A DNA stretch of 64,000 nucleotides from Salegentibacter salinarum (GTDB taxonomy: Bacteria; Bacteroidota; Bacteroidia; Flavobacteriales; Flavobacteriaceae). Made by a program: the position numbers and the translations under genes. The notes beneath the pieces are model-generated. The model searched no databases, had not been told where the DNA came from, and saw nothing but the letters and a program-made list of their open reading frames with translations. Shown piece after piece: positions 61,294 to 64,000 of this stretch. The DNA is taken from NCBI RefSeq assembly GCF_900168115.1, contig NZ_FUZC01000009.1, positions 1 through 64,000 on the forward strand, in the 5' to 3' direction. Position 1 is the stretch's first letter; every line of letters starts with the position of its first letter.

Positions 61294-61336
61294 CAGAGCA
61301 GCTGAATTAAGCAAGCTTTAAACCGAAACAGCTATT

Positions 61337-61888
61337 TTGAAAAGTGAAAGAATTATTTTAGGAATTGACCCCGGGACAACGATTATGGGCTTCGGACTCA
61401 TAAAAGTGGAAAATAAAGAGATGAAATTTATACAGCTGAACGAATTGCAGCTGAGTAAATACAGCGATCCCTACGTGAAACTAAAATTGATTTTTGAGCG
61501 AACCATAGAATTAATAGATACTTATCATCCTGATGAAATTGCGATTGAAGCCCCGTTTTTTGGTAAAAATGTGCAGTCTATGCTGAAGCTTGGTAGGGCA
61601 CAGGGCGTGGCAATGGCTGCCGGACTTTCAAGACAAATACCAATTACCGAATATTTACCCAAGAAAATAAAAATGGCCATTACCGGTAACGGAAATGCCA
61701 GCAAGGAACAGGTAGCGAAAATGCTACAAAGTTTACTCGGCTTGAAATCCCTACCCAAAAATCTCGACTCAACAGATGGACTTGCGGCAGCGGTTTGTCA
61801 TTTTTACAATTCGGGTCGAACTGAAGTCGGTAAAAATTATACCGGCTGGGCTGCTTTTGTAAAGCAAAATCCGAAAAAAATCAAATAA
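61337..61888 (+). CDS. ruvC: Crossover junction endodeoxyribonuclease RuvC
   Basis: A 183-residue RNase H-fold resolvase that cuts Holliday junctions. The first catalytic Asp is in IILGIDPGTTIMGFG (residues 6-20), the second acidic residue in EIAIEAPFFG (about 67-76), and the C-terminal DSTDGLAAAVCHF (about 143-155) gives the final Asp. TTG at 61337 is the only possible start: a TAA at 61319 closes the frame upstream and no ATG or GTG follows before the conserved IILGIDPG. Confidence 0.95.
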   Translation: MKSERIILGIDPGTTIMGFGLIKVENKEMKFIQLNELQLSKYSDPYVKLKLIFERTIELIDTYHPDEIAIEAPFFGKNVQSMLKLGRAQGVAMAAGLSRQIPITEYLPKKIKMAITGNGNASKEQVAKMLQSLLGLKSLPKNLDSTDGLAAAVCHFYNSGRTEVGKNYTGWAAFVKQNPKKIK

Positions 61889-61923
61889 TTCAGATTATTC
61901 CACATAATCTTCAAATCACCACA

Positions 61924-63054
61924 ATGTCCGGTATCTACATCCATATTCCTTTTTGTAAGCAGGCCTGTCATTACTGTGATTTTCATTTTTCGACTTCCTT
62001 AAAAAAGAAAGGGCAGCTGGTGGAAATGCTTTGCAAAGAATTAATACTCCGTAAGGATGAGTTTAGCTCACCCGAAATTCAGACGATTTATTTTGGTGGT
62101 GGAACACCTAGTCTGCTCGAAGCCGAGGAACTTCAACTGATTTTTGAAACGATTTACTCGAATTATAAAATTTCTGAGAATCCCGAAATTACCCTCGAGG
62201 CAAATCCTGACGATTTAACCGAAGAAAAAATTAAAGTGCTGGCAGCATCTAAAATCAATCGCTTAAGTATTGGTATCCAGTCATTTTTTGAAGAGGATTT
62301 AAAGCTGATGAACCGGGCCCATAATGCGGAAGAAGCTCTAAAAAGTATAAAACTCGCCAAGCAATACTTCGATAATATCTCCATAGATCTTATTTACGGA
62401 ATTCCCGGAATGAGTGTAGAGCGATGGAAGCGAAACCTGGAAATTTCTTTGGAGCTGGGTGTGCCACATATATCCAGTTATGCACTTACGGTAGAGCCAA
62501 ATACAGCACTTCAGAAGTTTATTGAAAAGGGAAAAATCAAGCCCGTAGACGATGAAGCTGCCAAAAAACATTTTGAGATTTTAGTTGAAACCCTTATCAA
62601 AAGTTGCTTTGAGCATTATGAGTTTTCAAATTTCGGGAAACCGGGCTATTTTTCACAAAACAATACTGCTTACTGGCTGGGAAAATCTTATTTGGGAATA
62701 GGTCCTGCTGCGCATTCCTACGATGGAAATTCCAGAAAGTGGAACATTTCTAATAATCCATTATACATAAAGGCACTCGAAAATGGCGAAATTCCACAGG
62801 AAACGGAAGATTTATCACTATCAGATAAGTACAATGAATATGTGATGACGCGGCTACGTACTAAGTTTGGTGTTGATGTTGCTGAGGTTTCCGATAAATT
62901 CGGTGAAAATTATAAAATTCATTTTCTTAAACTGGCAGTGCCACTGCAGAATGAAAATTTACTGGAAGAAAATAATGGCATTTTCCATATTACTTCGAAA
63001 GGAAAATTTTTAAGCGATGGCATTGCTGCTGATTTGTTTTTTCTGGAAGAATAA
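61924..63054 (+). CDS. hemW: Radical SAM haem chaperone HemW
   Basis: A 376-residue radical SAM protein. The cluster motif CKQACHYCDFHF (Cys at about residues 10, 14 and 17) is the Cx3Cx2C of the superfamily, and GGGTPSLL (about 59-66) binds SAM. The HemN C-terminal-like region follows (about 270-370). HemW proteins lack the extra cysteine of HemN (the motif there is CxxxCxxCxC), as here (F replaces it). HemW delivers haem to respiratory proteins, so the CPO name used for this family is misleading. It lies 35 nt downstream of ruvC and may be cotranscribed. Confidence 0.92.
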   Translation: MSGIYIHIPFCKQACHYCDFHFSTSLKKKGQLVEMLCKELILRKDEFSSPEIQTIYFGGGTPSLLEAEELQLIFETIYSNYKISENPEITLEANPDDLTEEKIKVLAASKINRLSIGIQSFFEEDLKLMNRAHNAEEALKSIKLAKQYFDNISIDLIYGIPGMSVERWKRNLEISLELGVPHISSYALTVEPNTALQKFIEKGKIKPVDDEAAKKHFEILVETLIKSCFEHYEFSNFGKPGYFSQNNTAYWLGKSYLGIGPAAHSYDGNSRKWNISNNPLYIKALENGEIPQETEDLSLSDKYNEYVMTRLRTKFGVDVAEVSDKFGENYKIHFLKLAVPLQNENLLEENNGIFHITSKGKFLSDGIAADLFFLEE

Positions 63055-63104
63055 TAGCCTTGTTTTTAATTTAACTCCGGAAATTATTTCGACAGCCCAA
63101 ACCT

Positions 63105-63207
63105 CGTGAAGCTGAATTTATTTCAGACTTTATCCCGAATTCTCTTCGGGATTCTAAGATGTTTTAATTACCGGAAACTTAGATACTGAACCAGATTCAG
63201 AATGACG
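63105..63207. repeat. Dispersed intergenic repeat, copy C
   Basis: CGTGAAGCTGAATTTATTTC, AGACTTTATCCC, TTCGGGATTCTAAGATGTT and TTAGATACTGAA occur in the same order as in copy A (8480-8580), then ATTCAGAATGACG. Identity over the 100 bp appears about 70 percent by eye. It fills the spacer between hemW and the cyclase gene; its left neighbour shows no other feature. Confidence 0.7.
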
Positions 63208-63251
63208 ATCAGATAACATTTCACAAAAACTCATCTCTATTTCGTTCTTGC

Positions 63252-63280
63252 TTGGGAACAAAAAGTTTTTAATACATTTA
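63252..63280 (+). promoter_or_regulatory. Promoter of the cyclase-family gene
   Basis: TTG (63252-63254), an 18-nt spacer and TACATTTA (63273-63280) resemble the consensus. The predicted start coincides with the GTG initiation codon at 63285, so translation would be leaderless. Confidence 0.5.
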
Positions 63281-63284
63281 GCTT

Positions 63285-64000
63285 GTGAAAGCAAGTATAG
63301 AACTCAACAACAAAACTTACAAGGTGGATTTTTCCAAACCGCTGGATATTTCTATTGGGTTGCGGGGAGATTCGAAAAATCCGGTGGCTTGGTATCTGGA
63401 TGCGCCCAAAATAAAACCGGTGAAAGATGGTGATTTTATAGGGAAGGTTTCCGGAGGTGCTTCGGTGAATTTTAATAATATTCAATTTAATCCTCACGCC
63501 CACGGCACCCATACCGAATGTGTGGGGCATATTTCCAGGGAATTTTACAGCATCAATCAAACGCTTAAAACTTTCTTCTTTTTCTCTAAATTGATTTCTG
63601 TAGAATCGGAAAAAATAGGTGAAGACCAGGTGATTTCCAAAGCAATTTTAAAGGAGAAATTTCAGTCTAAAAATACAGAAGCTTTAATTATAAGAACACT
63701 GCCCAATTTAAGAGAAAAACAAACAAGAAAATATTCGCATACCAATTGGTCATATCTTAGCGAAGATGCGGCCATTTATCTACGAAATTGTGGAGTAAAA
63801 CATTTGCTAATCGATTTGCCATCGGTAGATAAAGAAAAGGATGAGGGAAAATTACTGGCACACAAAGCTTTTTGGAACTATCCGAAAAATACCCGATTTG
63901 AAGCTACGATTACCGAACTTATTTATGTTCCAAATTCTATTTTGGATGGCGAATATTTGCTAAACCTGCAGTTCGCTTCTTTTGAAAACGATGCCAGTCC
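63285..64000 (+). CDS. Cyclase-family protein (kynurenine formamidase-like), 3' end outside the window
   Basis: 239 codons are visible and the frame stays open to the window end. GTG at 63285 must be the start because TAG at 63279-63281 closes the frame two codons earlier and no other start lies before the conserved part. The family motif HxGTHxD appears as NPHAHGTHTECVGHI (about residues 66-80), so His, His and the acidic position (Glu here) would bind metal. RTLPN and the LLIDLPSVDKEKDEG segment (about 164-178) also fit the cyclase/kynurenine formamidase superfamily. The substrate is unknown. Confidence 0.85.
   Translation, partial: MKASIELNNKTYKVDFSKPLDISIGLRGDSKNPVAWYLDAPKIKPVKDGDFIGKVSGGASVNFNNIQFNPHAHGTHTECVGHISREFYSINQTLKTFFFFSKLISVESEKIGEDQVISKAILKEKFQSKNTEALIIRTLPNLREKQTRKYSHTNWSYLSEDAAIYLRNCGVKHLLIDLPSVDKEKDEGKLLAHKAFWNYPKNTRFEATITELIYVPNSILDGEYLLNLQFASFENDAS

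Noticed and set aside
61337-61888. ruvC start at an ATG
   Set aside because: No ATG or GTG exists between the upstream stop at 61319 and the conserved IILGIDPG segment, so the TTG is kept.

Overview
The window is chromosomal DNA from a member of the Flavobacteriaceae (Bacteroidota), most like the Gramella/Salegentibacter/Zunongwangia group; the genus is a guess. Support for the family: an outer-membrane receptor with a carboxypeptidase-like N-terminal domain, a GSCFA protein, DUF4230, DUF4136 and DUF5522 proteins, a long-form urocanate hydratase, an M56 peptidase fused to a TonB C-terminal domain, almost no Shine-Dalgarno sequences, and promoters of the Bacteroidota type (TTG about 19-20 nt upstream of TAnnTTTG). 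I saw no prophage, intact insertion sequence, integrase, CRISPR array or replication origin. It is mostly conserved housekeeping DNA broken up by small intergenic repeats.

Layout. 0-8 kb: tandem-domain universal stress protein, small SPOUT RNA methyltransferase, M1 aminopeptidase, a decayed DksA/TraR-type gene, a conserved protein of unknown function and a SulP anion transporter. 7.4-13 kb: the GTPases Era and Der and a TonB-linked outer-membrane protein. 13-16.3 kb (minus strand): M23 peptidase, MerR regulator, LemA and two TPM-domain proteins in one tight operon. 16.4-21 kb: AlaS, a GSCFA protein, a candidate structured RNA and a DUF4230 protein. 21-25.4 kb (minus): aromatic amino acid hydroxylase, a DUF4136 lipoprotein and urocanate hydratase. 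25.5-29.7 kb: NlpE-like lipoprotein, small proteins, a PLP-dependent deaminase/desulfhydrase, a LysM glucosaminidase and HemL. 29.8-37.2 kb (minus): glutamate synthase (GltBD) and an acyl-CoA dehydrogenase. 37.3-43 kb: AnmK, a Glu/Leu-type dehydrogenase, an ExbB-ExbD-TonB operon and FolC. 43.1-43.4 kb: two identical tRNA-Val genes and a tRNA remnant. 43.5-47.7 kb: flavoprotein, creatininase-family enzyme, LrgA/LrgB pair and a Na+/H+ antiporter. 47.8-55.2 kb: two SERCA-like P-type ATPases facing each other around a helical protein, a ribosome hibernation factor and a DUF456 protein. 55.3-59.7 kb: BlaI repressor, M56-TonB sensor-protease and three exported proteins. 59.7-64 kb: YciI protein, glycosyltransferase, RuvC, HemW and the start of a cyclase-family gene that runs off the window.

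Two themes stand out. First, four promoters (usp; the small-membrane-protein/P-type ATPase operon; the helical-protein gene; the hibernation-factor gene) each carry a TGA(T/C)-N4-ATCA palindrome centred exactly 41.5 nt upstream of the start site predicted from the -7 box. This is the geometry of a class II Crp/Fnr-activated promoter and suggests a shared, possibly oxygen- or energy-responsive regulon joining stress protein, cation pump and ribosome hibernation. Second, the 55.3-59.7 kb cluster combines a BlaI repressor with tandem operator-like repeats, a membrane protease ending in a TonB-type domain, and separate exported proteins that look like the periplasmic halves of ExbD and TonB. It may be a BlaR-like sensing module assembled from TonB-system parts.
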